From Enterobacteriaceae bacterium RIT691 (GTDB lineage Bacteria; Pseudomonadota; Gammaproteobacteria; Enterobacterales; Enterobacteriaceae), in the NCBI GenBank assembly GCA_009668205.1, contig WJYM01000001.1, positions 496,001-560,000 on the forward strand: 64,000 nt of DNA, in the 5' to 3' direction. Position numbers and translations under genes: made by a program. This document shows, piece by piece, positions 49,568 to 58,314 of the stretch. The notes below the pieces were generated by a model that saw only the letters and a list, made by a program, of their open reading frames with translations, was not told the origin of the DNA and did no database searches. How positions within the stretch are numbered: the first letter of the stretch is position 1; each line of letters opens with the position of its first letter.

Positions 49568-51253
49568 GTGAATATAAACGTCGCAGACTTGTTAAATGGG
49601 AATTACATCCTGTTATTATTTGTAGTACTGGCGCTGGGCCTGTGTCTGGGCAAATTGCGGCTAGGATCTATCCAACTGGGTAATTCCATTGGCGTTTTAG
49701 TGGTCTCGTTATTATTAGGTCAGCAGCATTTCAGTATTAACACGGATGCCTTAAATCTCGGCTTTATGCTGTTTATTTTCTGCGTCGGTGTCGAAGCAGG
49801 CCCCAACTTTTTTTCCATTTTCTTCCGCGATGGCAAGAACTATCTGATGCTGACCATGGTGATGGTCGGCTCAGCGCTGATCATTGCCCTTGGACTCGGA
49901 AAGCTGTTTGGCTGGGATATCGGCCTCACCGCCGGGATGCTGGCCGGTGCCATGACCTCCACGCCGGTGCTGGTCGGTGCCGGTGACACCCTCCGCCATT
50001 TGGGGATTGCCAACGGCGAACTCACTTCTGCACTGGACCATCTGAGTCTTGGCTATGCCCTGACCTACCTGATTGGTCTGGTCAGCCTGATTGTTGGCGC
50101 CCGCTATCTGCCGAAGCTACAGCATCAGGATCTGCAGACCAGCGCCCAGCAGATTGCCCGCGAGCGGGGTCTCGACACCGATGCCAACCGTAAAGTCTAT
50201 CTGCCGGTGATCCGCGCCTATCGCGTTGGCCCGGAACTGGTGGCGTGGACCGACGGTAAAAACCTGCGCGAGCTGGGCATTTATCGCCAGACCGGCTGCT
50301 ACATTGAACGCATCCGTCGTAATGGCATTCTGGCGAACCCGGACGGCGATGCCGTGCTGCAGATGGGCGACGAAATCGCACTGGTCGGCTACCCGGATGC
50401 CCACGCGCGTCTGGATCCCAGCTTCCGTAACGGCAAAGAGGTGTTTGACCGCGATCTGCTCGACATGCGCATCGTTACGGAAGAAGTGGTGGTAAAAAAC
50501 CATAACGTGGTAGGCCGCCGCCTGGCACAGCTGAAGCTGACCGACCACGGCTGCTTCCTCAACCGCGTGATCCGCAGCCAGATTGAGATGCCGATTGACG
50601 ACAACATCGTGCTCAACAAAGGCGATGTCTTGCAGGTCAGCGGCGATGCCCGTCGCGTCAAAACCATTGCCGACCGCATCGGCTTTATCTCGATTCATAG
50701 CCAGGTCACCGACCTGCTGGCCTTCTGTGCGTTCTTTATTGTTGGCCTGATGATCGGCATGGTCACCTTCCAGTTCAGCTCCTTCAGTTTTGCCATCGGT
50801 AACGCCGCGGGCCTGTTGTTCGCGGGTATCATGCTCGGCTTCCTGCGTGCCAACCACCCGACCTTCGGTTATATCCCGCAGGGCGCGCTAAATATGGTGA
50901 AGGAATTCGGCCTGATGGTCTTTATGGCCGGGGTCGGCCTGAGCGCCGGTAGCGGGATTGGCCACGGCCTGGGTGCGATTGGTGGCCAGATGCTGGTTGC
51001 CGGTTTGATTGTCAGCCTCGGTCCGGTGGTTATCTGTTTCCTGTTTGGCGCTTACGTCCTGCGCATGAACCGCGCGATGCTGTTTGGCGCGTTGATGGGG
51101 GCAAGAACCTGCGCACCGGCAATGGAAATTATCAGCGATACCGCGCGCAGCAATATTCCGGCACTGGGTTACGCAGGTACCTACGCCATCGCTAACGTCC
51201 TGTTAACGCTGGCGGGCACCCTGATAGTGATCATCTGGCCAGGATTGGGATAA
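49568..51253 (+). CDS. ybjL: YbjL, AspT/YidE-family putative transporter
   Basis: The 561-residue protein has about five membrane helices at each end and two central RCK_C/TrkA-C domains (about 200-375), the layout of the aspartate:alanine exchanger family. Its substrate is not established. The start is GTG at 49568 ([20 protein letters not shown]), as in E. coli. The 262-base upstream gap from ybjM contains no gene. The RybB small RNA gene follows on the same strand. Confidence 0.94.
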   Translation: MNINVADLLNGNYILLLFVVLALGLCLGKLRLGSIQLGNSIGVLVVSLLLGQQHFSINTDALNLGFMLFIFCVGVEAGPNFFSIFFRDGKNYLMLTMVMVGSALIIALGLGKLFGWDIGLTAGMLAGAMTSTPVLVGAGDTLRHLGIANGELTSALDHLSLGYALTYLIGLVSLIVGARYLPKLQHQDLQTSAQQIARERGLDTDANRKVYLPVIRAYRVGPELVAWTDGKNLRELGIYRQTGCYIERIRRNGILANPDGDAVLQMGDEIALVGYPDAHARLDPSFRNGKEVFDRDLLDMRIVTEEVVVKNHNVVGRRLAQLKLTDHGCFLNRVIRSQIEMPIDDNIVLNKGDVLQVSGDARRVKTIADRIGFISIHSQVTDLLAFCAFFIVGLMIGMVTFQFSSFSFAIGNAAGLLFAGIMLGFLRANHPTFGYIPQGALNMVKEFGLMVFMAGVGLSAGSGIGHGLGAIGGQMLVAGLIVSLGPVVICFLFGAYVLRMNRAMLFGALMGARTCAPAMEIISDTARSNIPALGYAGTYAIANVLLTLAGTLIVIIWPGLG

Positions 51254-51296
51254 CGTCAAAGAATGCAACCCGCAAAAAAAATTTTTGTGATGTGCA

Positions 51297-51324
51297 GAAC
51301 TTTTTGGTTGGGCGCTAGTCATAA
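51297..51324 (+). promoter_or_regulatory. Sigma-E promoter of rybB
   Basis: GAACTT (51297-51302) and GTCATAA (51318-51324) fit sigma-E -35 (GGAACTT) and -10 (GTCAAA/TCTGA-like) elements with 15 bases between them. The -10 ends six bases before the RybB 5' end. RybB is a classic sigma-E target. Confidence 0.75.
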
Positions 51325-51329
51325 TTAGT

Positions 51330-51409
51330 GCCACTGCTTTTCTTTGATGTCCCCATTTTGTGGAGCCCATCAACCCCGCCATTTTTGGTTCAAGGTTGAT
51401 GGGTTTTTT
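51330..51409 (+). ncRNA. rybB: Small RNA RybB
   Basis: The 80-base region starts GCCACTGCTTTTC, the seed by which RybB pairs with outer-membrane-protein mRNAs. It ends in a terminator stem (cccatcaacc 51366-51375 with ggttgatggg 51394-51403) and six T. It matches E. coli RybB almost base for base, with small differences only in the terminator loop, and lies beside ybjL as in E. coli. RybB is an Hfq-dependent RNA made under envelope stress that shuts down porin synthesis. Confidence 0.93.
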
Positions 51410-51644
51410 GTTGCCTGAATTTCATCCTTTTTCTAATCAGCCACTTACGTACTACCGTTAAGTCCTATGATGGCAACAGGGTGGAAGCAGGCATACTGAC
51501 CGCACAAAAGTTTCATGCATCACAGCGGCATGACCTGAACCAAAGTCCACCAGTTCTGACGGTCCTCAGTGAAAACAATCCTCAAACGATCATGAGATCT
51601 CTTGCGGCATAGCCATGCACGCAGCAAGTTTCAGAATCTTCATT

Positions 51645-51673
51645 TTGAATTGTCTATTTTTTCAGCGTATATT
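51645..51673 (+). promoter_or_regulatory. Promoter of the effector-hcp cassette
   Basis: TTGAAT (51645-51650), a 17-base spacer and TATATT (51668-51673) form a near-consensus sigma-70 promoter, 33 bases before the next gene. The rest of the 51410-51706 gap shows no gene. Confidence 0.6.
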
Positions 51674-51706
51674 GCCCATTAGCCATACATTAAACAGGGA
51701 TATGTT

Positions 51707-52420
51707 ATGCAGGCATCTGATTATTTGAAAATGAAGCTGCAGAGTGACAGGCAGCTAGCTGTCTATGGGCAGCAGGGTGTTAGGTCTACCTGGAAGGCAA
51801 TGCAGGGAATAGGCTCCGATATCTACTCAGGCATGGAGCGCGCAAGCTGGTATTCTTCATGCCTAATTCCGTCTTATCACGACGTATGCGAACAATTGTA
51901 CTCTGAAGAAAAAAGGATGCTCTATTCCATTCGCTCCGTCTACAGGTACCACGACGTGATAAGCCGTATGCTTTACCTCTACTTTCAAATGGTCATCGAC
52001 GATACGGAACAGGGAAACCAAAAGCGGCTGGCACGCTCCGCTGATTCAACGATCGCAGGTATCGTTGCCAGTATGCCAGTGAGCAAAGCAACCCGTTTAG
52101 GACTTGCCGTTGCGCTATCGGAGGCATTATCAACATCAGATTTAGTCTCGCGTGCGGTTGTTGAGAGACTGTCTGCACGAGTTCCTAATGTTATTTGGAT
52201 GTTCCAATTATTCGGGTCTGATCAGAAATGTGCTCTTGCAGCGCGTAGGCTAAAAATGTTAGACCCCAAATACTACGCAATTCTTTACACCGAAGAATTG
52301 GAAATGCTCTATTACTTCGTTGAACCGATGTTATCCGAAGTCATTAAAAATGTTCAGATGGAGTTTTACCGAGACTTCGATGAACTTTATGATGACATAA
52401 AGAATAAATATCATGTTTAA
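51707..52420 (+). CDS. Putative pore-forming type VI effector (Ssp6-like, unproven)
   Basis: The 237-residue protein has no signal peptide and no catalytic motif I recognise. Two moderately hydrophobic small-residue stretches occur, DSTIAGIVASMPVSKATRLG (about 113-132) with LAVALSEAL, and a Tyr/Leu-rich C-terminal segment (EEMLYYFVEP-like, about 197-208). It overlaps by eight bases a gene for a 61-residue two-helix membrane protein, then comes an orphan Hcp. That order, the sizes and the membrane-type partner resemble the Ssp6/Sip6 ion-pore effector-immunity pair of Serratia. The gene is visibly AT-richer than its neighbours, as expected of transferred DNA. Confidence 0.5.
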   Translation: MQASDYLKMKLQSDRQLAVYGQQGVRSTWKAMQGIGSDIYSGMERASWYSSCLIPSYHDVCEQLYSEEKRMLYSIRSVYRYHDVISRMLYLYFQMVIDDTEQGNQKRLARSADSTIAGIVASMPVSKATRLGLAVALSEALSTSDLVSRAVVERLSARVPNVIWMFQLFGSDQKCALAARRLKMLDPKYYAILYTEELEMLYYFVEPMLSEVIKNVQMEFYRDFDELYDDIKNKYHV

Positions 52421-52598
52421 GACTTTTCTATCCCTTATTTTTAATGAAGGCCTTATTCTGGCCTGTCTGATAGGGTTTGGATTTTTTTATCTTGAACTCT
52501 TCCCCAAATACTGGTTGGCATTAACGGCAGTCTCAATGGTTGTACTTATTATTATATTACCAAAATTCACTGCGAGATTTGATAAATACGATAAATAA
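52413..52598 (+). CDS. Small two-helix membrane protein, putative immunity protein
   Basis: The 61-residue protein consists almost wholly of two hydrophobic helices (about 10-30 and 33-51) joined by a short turn, with a charged tail (KFTARFDKYDK). Its ATG lies inside the last codons of the upstream gene, so the two are translated together. Membrane immunity proteins of this size protect against pore-forming effectors that act at the inner membrane. The function is inferred only from position and topology. Confidence 0.5.
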   Translation: MFKTFLSLIFNEGLILACLIGFGFFYLELFPKYWLALTAVSMVVLIIILPKFTARFDKYDK

Positions 52599-52619
52599 TC
52601 ACTTACAAAAGGGAACGAT

Positions 52620-53099
52620 ATGTCTAATCCAGCTTATTTATGGTTAACGGATGAAAATGGCTCACCCATGGTCGGTCCATCGTTAGTCTTTGGACGAGAA
52701 GGCGCCATTGAGCTTAAGTCATTTACGCATAACGTCAACATCCCGGTTGATGGTAATACGGGGAAATTGACGAGTACACGTATCCATATGCCCATCATGT
52801 TTCAGAAGGAATTTGACCGCGTTACTCCCATGCTCTACCGTGCATTGAGCACAGGGAAAACGCTTCAATCAGCTACAATTAAAATGTATCAAATTAACGA
52901 GGCGGGTCAGGAGCAAGAATATTTCAACATTATTCTTGAAGCTGTCAAACTAACATCTATCACACCAGATTTATATCCGGGCGCGAACACAGGAACCCAT
53001 CTTGAAACCATTCTTCTACGTTATGGACAAATAACATGGAAGCACTGCGATGGTAATATTATCTATACTGATTTATGGAATGAACGGACGACATATTAA
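52620..53099 (+). CDS. Orphan type VI secretion Hcp protein
   Basis: The 159-residue protein belongs to the Hcp family (haemolysin-coregulated protein), whose hexamer rings form the type VI tail tube and carry effectors. Recognisable parts are the N-terminal AYLWLTDENGSPM, the FTHNVNIPVD region, MPIMFQKEFDRVTPMLY and SITPDLYPGANTGTHLETI. No other secretion structural gene is in the window, so it must work with a system encoded elsewhere. AAAGGGAA precedes the ATG at 52620. It is AT-rich like the two genes before it. Confidence 0.85.
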   Translation: MSNPAYLWLTDENGSPMVGPSLVFGREGAIELKSFTHNVNIPVDGNTGKLTSTRIHMPIMFQKEFDRVTPMLYRALSTGKTLQSATIKMYQINEAGQEQEYFNIILEAVKLTSITPDLYPGANTGTHLETILLRYGQITWKHCDGNIIYTDLWNERTTY

Positions 53100-53127
53100 A
53101 AGCTGTTTAACTGGCAAGTTCTCATAG

Positions 53128-53271
53128 CTTGAACGCTATCCCTACCCGCAAGCAAGATTCAACGTTGCTGACGTCGAAGATATGTTTACCGCCAGCAACG
53201 TTCATTCAACTAATTGGGAAGATCTATCTGACGGTTGTATTCATGAGCATAATTTTCGCCATCAACTCTGA
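53128..53271 (+). pseudogene. Possible C-terminal gene remnant after hcp
   Basis: This 48-codon open stretch (no ATG start, ending at TGA 53269-53271) reads like a protein tail (for example FNVADVEDMFTASNVHSTNW). It could be what is left of another cassette gene. It contains a perfect 10-bp inverted repeat (53161-53170 with 53193-53202). A chance open frame of this size cannot be excluded. Confidence 0.25.
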
Positions 53272-53348
53272 AACCCAATGAATAATGATAAATCTCCGGC
53301 ATAAATGGCAACCGCGTGGCGACAGCGGTTGGCAATACTCCGTAATCG

Positions 53349-53894
53349 TCACTTCACGCCAGCAATCCTTCCCACCATCACCCTGATTTCTGCGTTCTTT
53401 AGCGGGGTGCGATCGGTGACAAAATGCAGGGTCATCCCTTCGATAAAGGCATCCAGTGCGCGGGCGGTCTGGGGATCAAACCACTGCTCCAGCACCTGTT
53501 GGCTGCGCTGCATCCAGTTTTGCATGACGGTTTTGAGTGCCGGTTTGCAGCCGATAAAAGCGTACAGCTGATACATCAACTCCATGTTGCGCGTGGTCGT
53601 GACCTGGGCACTAAAAATAAGCTGAGTAATGGCATCGCAGGCCTGCTCTGCCGTTGTCACGCCATCGAAAAAGGCCCGATACTGCACCAACATTTCGTCA
53701 GTAAATCCGGTGAAGGCTTCTTCCAGCAGCGCGTCGATGCCGCTGAAATAGTAGGTCATCGACCCGAGCGGCACGTCGGCGCAGGTGGCGATTTTTCGGT
53801 GCGTCACGGCCTGAATGCCATGGCGGCTAATGGTTTCCAGCGTCGCCTGCAGGATCCTCTCCCGGCGCTGCGGATCGTTGGGTCTGCGGGCCAT
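53349..53894 (-). CDS. rcdA: RcdA (YbjK), TetR-family regulator
   Basis: The 181-residue TetR-type repressor has the N-terminal helix-turn-helix ([19 protein letters not shown], about 32-50) and a C-terminal ligand/dimer domain. E. coli RcdA activates csgD and regulates stress genes. The ATG at 53892-53894 gives [15 protein letters not shown], the known N-terminus. It is divergent from ybjJ, with a 20-bp palindrome between them that is its probable operator. Confidence 0.92.
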   Translation of the reverse strand: MARRPNDPQRRERILQATLETISRHGIQAVTHRKIATCADVPLGSMTYYFSGIDALLEEAFTGFTDEMLVQYRAFFDGVTTAEQACDAITQLIFSAQVTTTRNMELMYQLYAFIGCKPALKTVMQNWMQRSQQVLEQWFDPQTARALDAFIEGMTLHFVTDRTPLKNAEIRVMVGRIAGVK

Positions 53895-53912
53895 TATTTT
53901 TCCTTTTGCGGT

Positions 53913-53932
53913 TTGTGTACAAATGTACACAA
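53913..53932. promoter_or_regulatory. Palindromic operator between rcdA and ybjJ
   Basis: TTGTGTACA-aa-TGTACACAA is a perfect 20-bp palindrome with 9-bp arms, 19 bases before the rcdA ATG and 47 before ybjJ. It is the expected kind of site for a TetR dimer that represses itself and its divergent neighbour. Confidence 0.7.
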
Positions 53933-53978
53933 CCTTGCTAGTGTTGTCTCTCCCTCTTTTTTCACAGGCTGTTTACGG

Positions 53979-55181
53979 ATGACGTCGCTTTCTTCGCGCA
54001 GGGCCCTGCAGTTACGCATGTGGGCACTCTTTATGTTCTTCTTTTTGCCAGGGCTGTTGATGGCGTCCTGGGCTACGCGTACGCCAGCCATCCGTGACAT
54101 TCTCTCTGTTTCCACCGCCGGGATGGGCATCGTGCTGTTCGGTCTGTCGATTGGTTCGATGAGCGGCATTCTCTGTTCGGCCTGGCTGGTGAAGCGTTTT
54201 GGCACACGCAAAGTCATCCGCACCACCATGTCCTGCGCGATTGTGGGGATGATAATCCTCAGCGCGGCGCTGTGGTTCGCCTCCCCTGTTGGGTTCGCCT
54301 TCGGTCTGATGGTGTTTGGCGGCAGTTTTGGTGCCGCAGAAGTCGCCATTAACGTGGAAGGCGCGGCGGTTGAGCGTGAAATGAATAAAACCGTGCTGCC
54401 GATGATGCATGGATTCTACAGTTTCGGCACGCTGGTGGGCGCAGGCATTGGCATGGCGCTGACCGGTTTTGGCCTTTCCGCAACCGTTCACATTTTGCTG
54501 GCGGCGCTGGTGGGCATCGCCCCGATCATGATTGCGATTAAAGCCATTCCCGATGGAACAGGTAAAAACAACGCCGAAAATGCCGCTCACCACGAAAAAG
54601 GGGTGCCGTTCTATCGCGATGGTCAATTAATGCTGATTGGCGTGGTGGTGCTGGCAATGGCCTTTGCCGAAGGTTCCGCGAACGACTGGCTGCCGTTGTT
54701 GATGGTCGACGGTCACGGTTTCAGCCCGACCTCAGGCTCGCTGATTTATGCCGGCTTTACGCTGGGCATGACCGTGGGGCGCTTCACCGGCGGTTGGTTC
54801 ATTGATCGCTACAGCCGCGTGGCGGTGGTTCGTGCCAGCGCCATTATGGGCGCGCTGGGCATTGCGCTGATTATTTTTGTTGATGTCGACTGGATTGCCG
54901 GTGTTTCCGTGATCCTCTGGGGACTTGGCGCTTCGCTTGGCTTCCCACTCACCATTTCTGCCGCCAGCGACACGGGGCCGGATGCACCTACCCGCGTGAG
55001 CGTTGTCGCCACCACCGGCTATCTGGCCTTCCTCGTTGGCCCACCGCTGCTGGGCTTCCTTGGTGAACACTATGGCCTGCGCAGTGCGATGCTGGCGGTG
55101 CTGTCGTTAGTGATCGTCGCCGCACTGGTGGCTCGCGCCGTGGCTAAACCTGAATCTGAACCCGTAACGGAGAGTGCGTGA
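53979..55181 (+). CDS. ybjJ: YbjJ, MFS-type inner-membrane transporter
   Basis: The 400-residue protein has about 12 membrane helices and major-facilitator features (the GTRK loop after helix 2 and [11 protein letters not shown] in the second half). It is close to E. coli YbjJ; its substrate is unknown. The ATG at 53979 ([13 protein letters not shown]) is preferred; the very long upstream extension covers rcdA on the other strand. Its stop overlaps the ybjI start (TGATG). Confidence 0.92.
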   Translation: MTSLSSRRALQLRMWALFMFFFLPGLLMASWATRTPAIRDILSVSTAGMGIVLFGLSIGSMSGILCSAWLVKRFGTRKVIRTTMSCAIVGMIILSAALWFASPVGFAFGLMVFGGSFGAAEVAINVEGAAVEREMNKTVLPMMHGFYSFGTLVGAGIGMALTGFGLSATVHILLAALVGIAPIMIAIKAIPDGTGKNNAENAAHHEKGVPFYRDGQLMLIGVVVLAMAFAEGSANDWLPLLMVDGHGFSPTSGSLIYAGFTLGMTVGRFTGGWFIDRYSRVAVVRASAIMGALGIALIIFVDVDWIAGVSVILWGLGASLGFPLTISAASDTGPDAPTRVSVVATTGYLAFLVGPPLLGFLGEHYGLRSAMLAVLSLVIVAALVARAVAKPESEPVTESA

Positions 55182-55993
55182 TGAGTATAAAACTGATTGC
55201 CGTTGACATGGATGGCACCTTTCTTAACGATGAAAAACGCTATAACCGGGCGCGTTTTCTCGCCCAGTATCAGCAGATGAAGGCGCAGGGGATCCGCTTT
55301 GTGGTCGCCAGCGGCAACCAGTACTGGCAGCTCATCTCCTTCTTTCCGGAAATTGCCGATGAGATTGCCTTCGTGGCCGAAAATGGCGGCTGGGTCAGAG
55401 ACGCCGGGGAGGACGTGTTCAATAGCGAGCTCTCTGCCGACCATTTTCAGCAAGTGATCAATTTCCTGCACACGTTGCCGAACATTGAGATTATCGCCTG
55501 CGGCAAACAAAACGCGTATACGCTTAACCGTTATGACGATGAAGTTAAAGCCATTGTGGCGAAGTATTACCACCATCTTGAACTCGTCGATAGCTTCGAT
55601 AACCTCAACGACACCTTCCTCAAATTTGGCCTGAACCTGCCGGACCGCCTGGTACCGGACATGCAAAAGGCGCTGCATGAAGGCGTGGGCGACGTGATGA
55701 CCGCAGTCACCACCGGGCATGGCAGCATCGATTTGATTATTCCGGGCATTCACAAAGCCAACGGCCTGCGTCTGCTGCAGCAGCGCTGGGGGATTGATGA
55801 CAGTGAAGTGGTCACGTTTGGTGACAGCGGCAACGATCTGGAAATGCTGCGTCAGGCGAAGTTTGGTTTTGCGATGGCCAATGCCAGTGAAGCCGCCGTC
55901 GAGGCGGCCAGCTTCCGCGCACCACACAATAACGATGAGGGCGTGCTGCAGGTGATTGATAAAGTGCTGAACCGGGAAGCACCGTTCCACTAA
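55181..55993 (+). CDS. ybjI: YbjI, Cof-type HAD phosphatase (FMN/riboflavin-precursor phosphatase)
   Basis: The 270-residue haloacid-dehalogenase hydrolase of the Cof branch has the catalytic DMDGTF (about 9-14), motif II VVASGNQ and motif IV VVTFGDSGNDLEML. E. coli YbjI dephosphorylates FMN and the riboflavin precursor 5-amino-6-(5-phosphoribitylamino)uracil. The ATG at 55181 overlaps the ybjJ stop by one base, so the two are coupled. Confidence 0.94.
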   Translation: MSIKLIAVDMDGTFLNDEKRYNRARFLAQYQQMKAQGIRFVVASGNQYWQLISFFPEIADEIAFVAENGGWVRDAGEDVFNSELSADHFQQVINFLHTLPNIEIIACGKQNAYTLNRYDDEVKAIVAKYYHHLELVDSFDNLNDTFLKFGLNLPDRLVPDMQKALHEGVGDVMTAVTTGHGSIDLIIPGIHKANGLRLLQQRWGIDDSEVVTFGDSGNDLEMLRQAKFGFAMANASEAAVEAASFRAPHNNDEGVLQVIDKVLNREAPFH

Positions 55994-56002
55994 GTCCAAA
56001 AA

Positions 56003-56030
56003 GGCCGGATACGCGCACGCTCATCCGGCC
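56003..56030. repeat. REP-like hairpin after ybjI
   Basis: GGCCGGAT (56003-56010) pairs with ATCCGGCC (56023-56030) around a 12-base loop. It resembles one arm of a REP unit. Confidence 0.6.
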
Positions 56031-56060
56031 TAATCATCTCAGAAAAACTGCAGGTCCCAT

Positions 56061-56099
56061 AGGCCTGATAAAACGCACCGTGTCGCCATCAGGCCTTTT
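56061..56099. terminator. Hairpin terminator between ybjI and mdfA
   Basis: AGGCCTGAT (56061-56069) pairs perfectly with ATCAGGCCT (56088-56096) and is followed by TTT. It lies in the gap between the convergent ybjI and mdfA. Confidence 0.6.
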
Positions 56100-56125
56100 A
56101 TGTCGGAGCCTTGCCTGCCGTCTGA

Positions 56126-57355
56126 TTACTGCCTGGCACTTCCCACCGTTTTATCCCACAGGAAATACACGGCCAGCCCCAGCCAGAGGATGCCACTCGC
56201 CAGATTAAACAGGCTGAACAGCCCGTTCCCGCCGAACGCATAGGCGTGCTTACTGACTTCGATGCCGACGGTAAATATCAGCATCTGCAGCATGCCCATC
56301 GCCGCCGACACGGTCCCTTTGCTCATCTCACTGGCAAACAGCGTCAGGCGGACTAACCCGGCGTTCGCCAGACCAATCCCAAAGGCATATATGCTGAGCC
56401 CTGCGGTCATCCACAGATAGGCGTGGGAGGAAACCATCGTGGCAGCAGCTGCCAGAATCAGCCCGGCAACAATCGGCCAGCCACCGGCAATGATCAGCCA
56501 ACGCACGCTACGACGTGAGGTCAGCTTCGCCAGCGTCAGGTTGCCGATAATCAGCGCGCCAAAAATCGGGACCTGCAGCAGACCATATTCATAGGTGGTC
56601 GCCTGCTCGCCGCTGATGATAATGACGGGCGACTGTGCAATCCACGCCAGCAGCGGCAGGCTGACAAAACCAATCGCTAAAGAGCCCGCGACAAAGCGCA
56701 GATTCTTCAATACCAGGCCGTAGTCCTTACCGAGATCTTTGAGCGACAGCTTTTCACCCAGCCGCGTGGCGGTTTCGGGCATGGCGCGCTGCAGTCCGAA
56801 AAACGAAATCAGCGCCAGCACCGCAAACAGCACAAACATCATTTCCCATGAAGCGACATGCACCCACGCCGCCCCGACCAGCGGGCCCAGCAGCGGGGCG
56901 ATCAGCGCCACGTTCGCCATCAGAGCCGTGATTTTGATACAGGTGGCTTCGTCAAACGATTCCTGGATGGCGGCATAGCCCACGGCGCCGATAAAGCACA
57001 GGCTGATCCCCTGCAGAAAACGCAGGAAGATGAACTGCTCGATGTTCTGTGCCAACAACGTCGCCAGGCAGGTGACAATAAACCAGACTACGCCGGTCAG
57101 CAGCACCGGACGGCGGCCAATTCGGTCCGACAGCGGCCCAAGCAGCCACTGCAGGAACATACCGCCTGCCAGATAGGCCGTCATCGATGTCGGTACCCAT
57201 TCGGTACTCGCCTTAAACTGCTCCACCACGGCCAGCATGCCCGGCTGGATCATGTCATTGCCGATATAGGTGGAGAATTCGTAAAGCACCAGACAAAGCG
57301 GAAAAAGTAACGCCTGACGACCGAGGCGTTTGCCGGAAACGGTGGGGTTCTGCAT
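56126..57355 (-). CDS. mdfA: MdfA (Cmr), multidrug/H+ antiporter
   Basis: MdfA is a 12-helix MFS antiporter that expels cationic and neutral drugs (including chloramphenicol) and also supports alkaline growth. The 409-residue product keeps the family's acidic residues in helix 1 ([17 protein letters not shown]) and the motif [14 protein letters not shown] after helix 2. The ATG at 57353-57355 ([16 protein letters not shown]) matches the E. coli N-terminus; the reading frame extends 51 bases upstream. It is a normal chromosomal gene here, not an acquired one. Confidence 0.96.
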   Translation of the reverse strand: MQNPTVSGKRLGRQALLFPLCLVLYEFSTYIGNDMIQPGMLAVVEQFKASTEWVPTSMTAYLAGGMFLQWLLGPLSDRIGRRPVLLTGVVWFIVTCLATLLAQNIEQFIFLRFLQGISLCFIGAVGYAAIQESFDEATCIKITALMANVALIAPLLGPLVGAAWVHVASWEMMFVLFAVLALISFFGLQRAMPETATRLGEKLSLKDLGKDYGLVLKNLRFVAGSLAIGFVSLPLLAWIAQSPVIIISGEQATTYEYGLLQVPIFGALIIGNLTLAKLTSRRSVRWLIIAGGWPIVAGLILAAAATMVSSHAYLWMTAGLSIYAFGIGLANAGLVRLTLFASEMSKGTVSAAMGMLQMLIFTVGIEVSKHAYAFGGNGLFSLFNLASGILWLGLAVYFLWDKTVGSARQ

Positions 57356-57458
57356 GCCATCTCTTAGTAATGAAAAATCGCCTGCAGTGTAATGAATGCA
57401 TATCAAGCGTGATAGCGAAATGTGCGCGAAACACTCTGTTACAGCACAATTTTACTCG

Positions 57459-57491
57459 TTTAAGGTTCGCTTAAGTTCCCTTCCCTATACT
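57459..57491 (+). promoter_or_regulatory. PmrA/BasR-type box and -10 upstream of ybjG
   Basis: TTTAAG-N5-CTTAAG (57459-57475) fits the PmrA/BasR direct-repeat consensus (C/T)TTAA(G/T)-N5-(C/T)TTAA(G/T) perfectly. TATACT (57486-57491) lies 10 bases downstream as the -10. ybjG is a known BasSR/PmrAB target in E. coli and Salmonella. Confidence 0.7.
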
Positions 57492-57631
57492 GCGAGACGA
57501 TCGTTGATATCACGCCGCTGCATCCGTTGTGAAATCGTAACATCCGGAGATTTAAGACAATCCCTCTTTCCCTCCCCGGTCACGATTTTTTAAGGTGGGC
57601 ACCGTCATCACACTGTAAGAGTCCGAACGCT

Positions 57632-58240
57632 ATGCTGGAAAATTTGAACATTTCACTGTTTCACTTGATCAACGCCACCCCGGCATCGGCGGAGTGGATG
57701 ATCCACCTGGCGACGTTTATCGCTCAGGATCTGATTCTGATCGTGCCGTTGATGGCGGTGACATTATGGCTGTGGGGACCCCGCGGGCAGGTTTCTGCTC
57801 AGCGCGAGTTAGTGATTAAAATGGGCGTTGCTTTGGGTGCCAGCCTGCTGCTCTCGTGGGTTGCGGGCCTTGTCTATCCACACAACCGTCCCTTTGTTGA
57901 TGGGGTTGGCCATACCTTCCTGCATCACGTTGCCGATAACTCTTTCCCAAGCGACCATGGCACGGTGATTTTCGCCTTCGCGCTCGCCTTCCTGTTCTGG
58001 CATCGTCTGTGGTCCGGCGTGCTGCTGCTGGCGGTTGGCTGCGCCATTGCCTGGTCCCGCGTCTACCTTGGGGTGCATTGGCCGCTGGACATGGTCGGTG
58101 GCTTCCTTTCCGGCTTCATCGGCTGCCTGACTGCGCAAATCATTTGGATGAAATGGGGTCAAAGCCTCTATTCACGCCTGCAGTCCCTGTACCGGTTCTG
58201 CTTCTCCATGCCGATTCGCAAAGGCTGGGTGCGTGACTAA
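57632..58240 (+). CDS. ybjG: YbjG, undecaprenyl-diphosphate phosphatase (PAP2 family)
   Basis: The 202-residue membrane phosphatase recycles undecaprenyl diphosphate, the lipid carrier for cell-wall and lipopolysaccharide synthesis, on the periplasmic side. The PAP2 motifs are present: HNRPF (about 89), SFPSDHGTV (about 109-117) and SRVYLGVHWPLDM (about 144-156). There are about five membrane helices. It has its own promoter with a PmrA-type box and is followed by deoR. Confidence 0.95.
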   Translation: MLENLNISLFHLINATPASAEWMIHLATFIAQDLILIVPLMAVTLWLWGPRGQVSAQRELVIKMGVALGASLLLSWVAGLVYPHNRPFVDGVGHTFLHHVADNSFPSDHGTVIFAFALAFLFWHRLWSGVLLLAVGCAIAWSRVYLGVHWPLDMVGGFLSGFIGCLTAQIIWMKWGQSLYSRLQSLYRFCFSMPIRKGWVRD

Positions 58241-58314
58241 CCCCGGTCACACAGGTAAAATCGCCTCCTGACCCTCTGCCTGCCGCAGAGGGCGTGCCAG
58301 GACACAGAGGGTAT

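Noticed and set aside
52620-53099. Reading the orphan Hcp as part of a full type VI locus
   Set aside because: No sheath, baseplate, membrane-complex, VgrG or ClpV gene is present; ClpA at 9849 is the protease subunit and not ClpV.
55070-55999. Open frame of 309 codons on the minus strand
   Set aside because: It is the shadow of ybjI and the end of ybjJ; both of those have clear family motifs.
56126-57355. mdfA/cmr as an acquired resistance gene
   Set aside because: It is in its normal chromosomal position between ybjI and ybjG, with no mobile element; it is an intrinsic housekeeping transporter.
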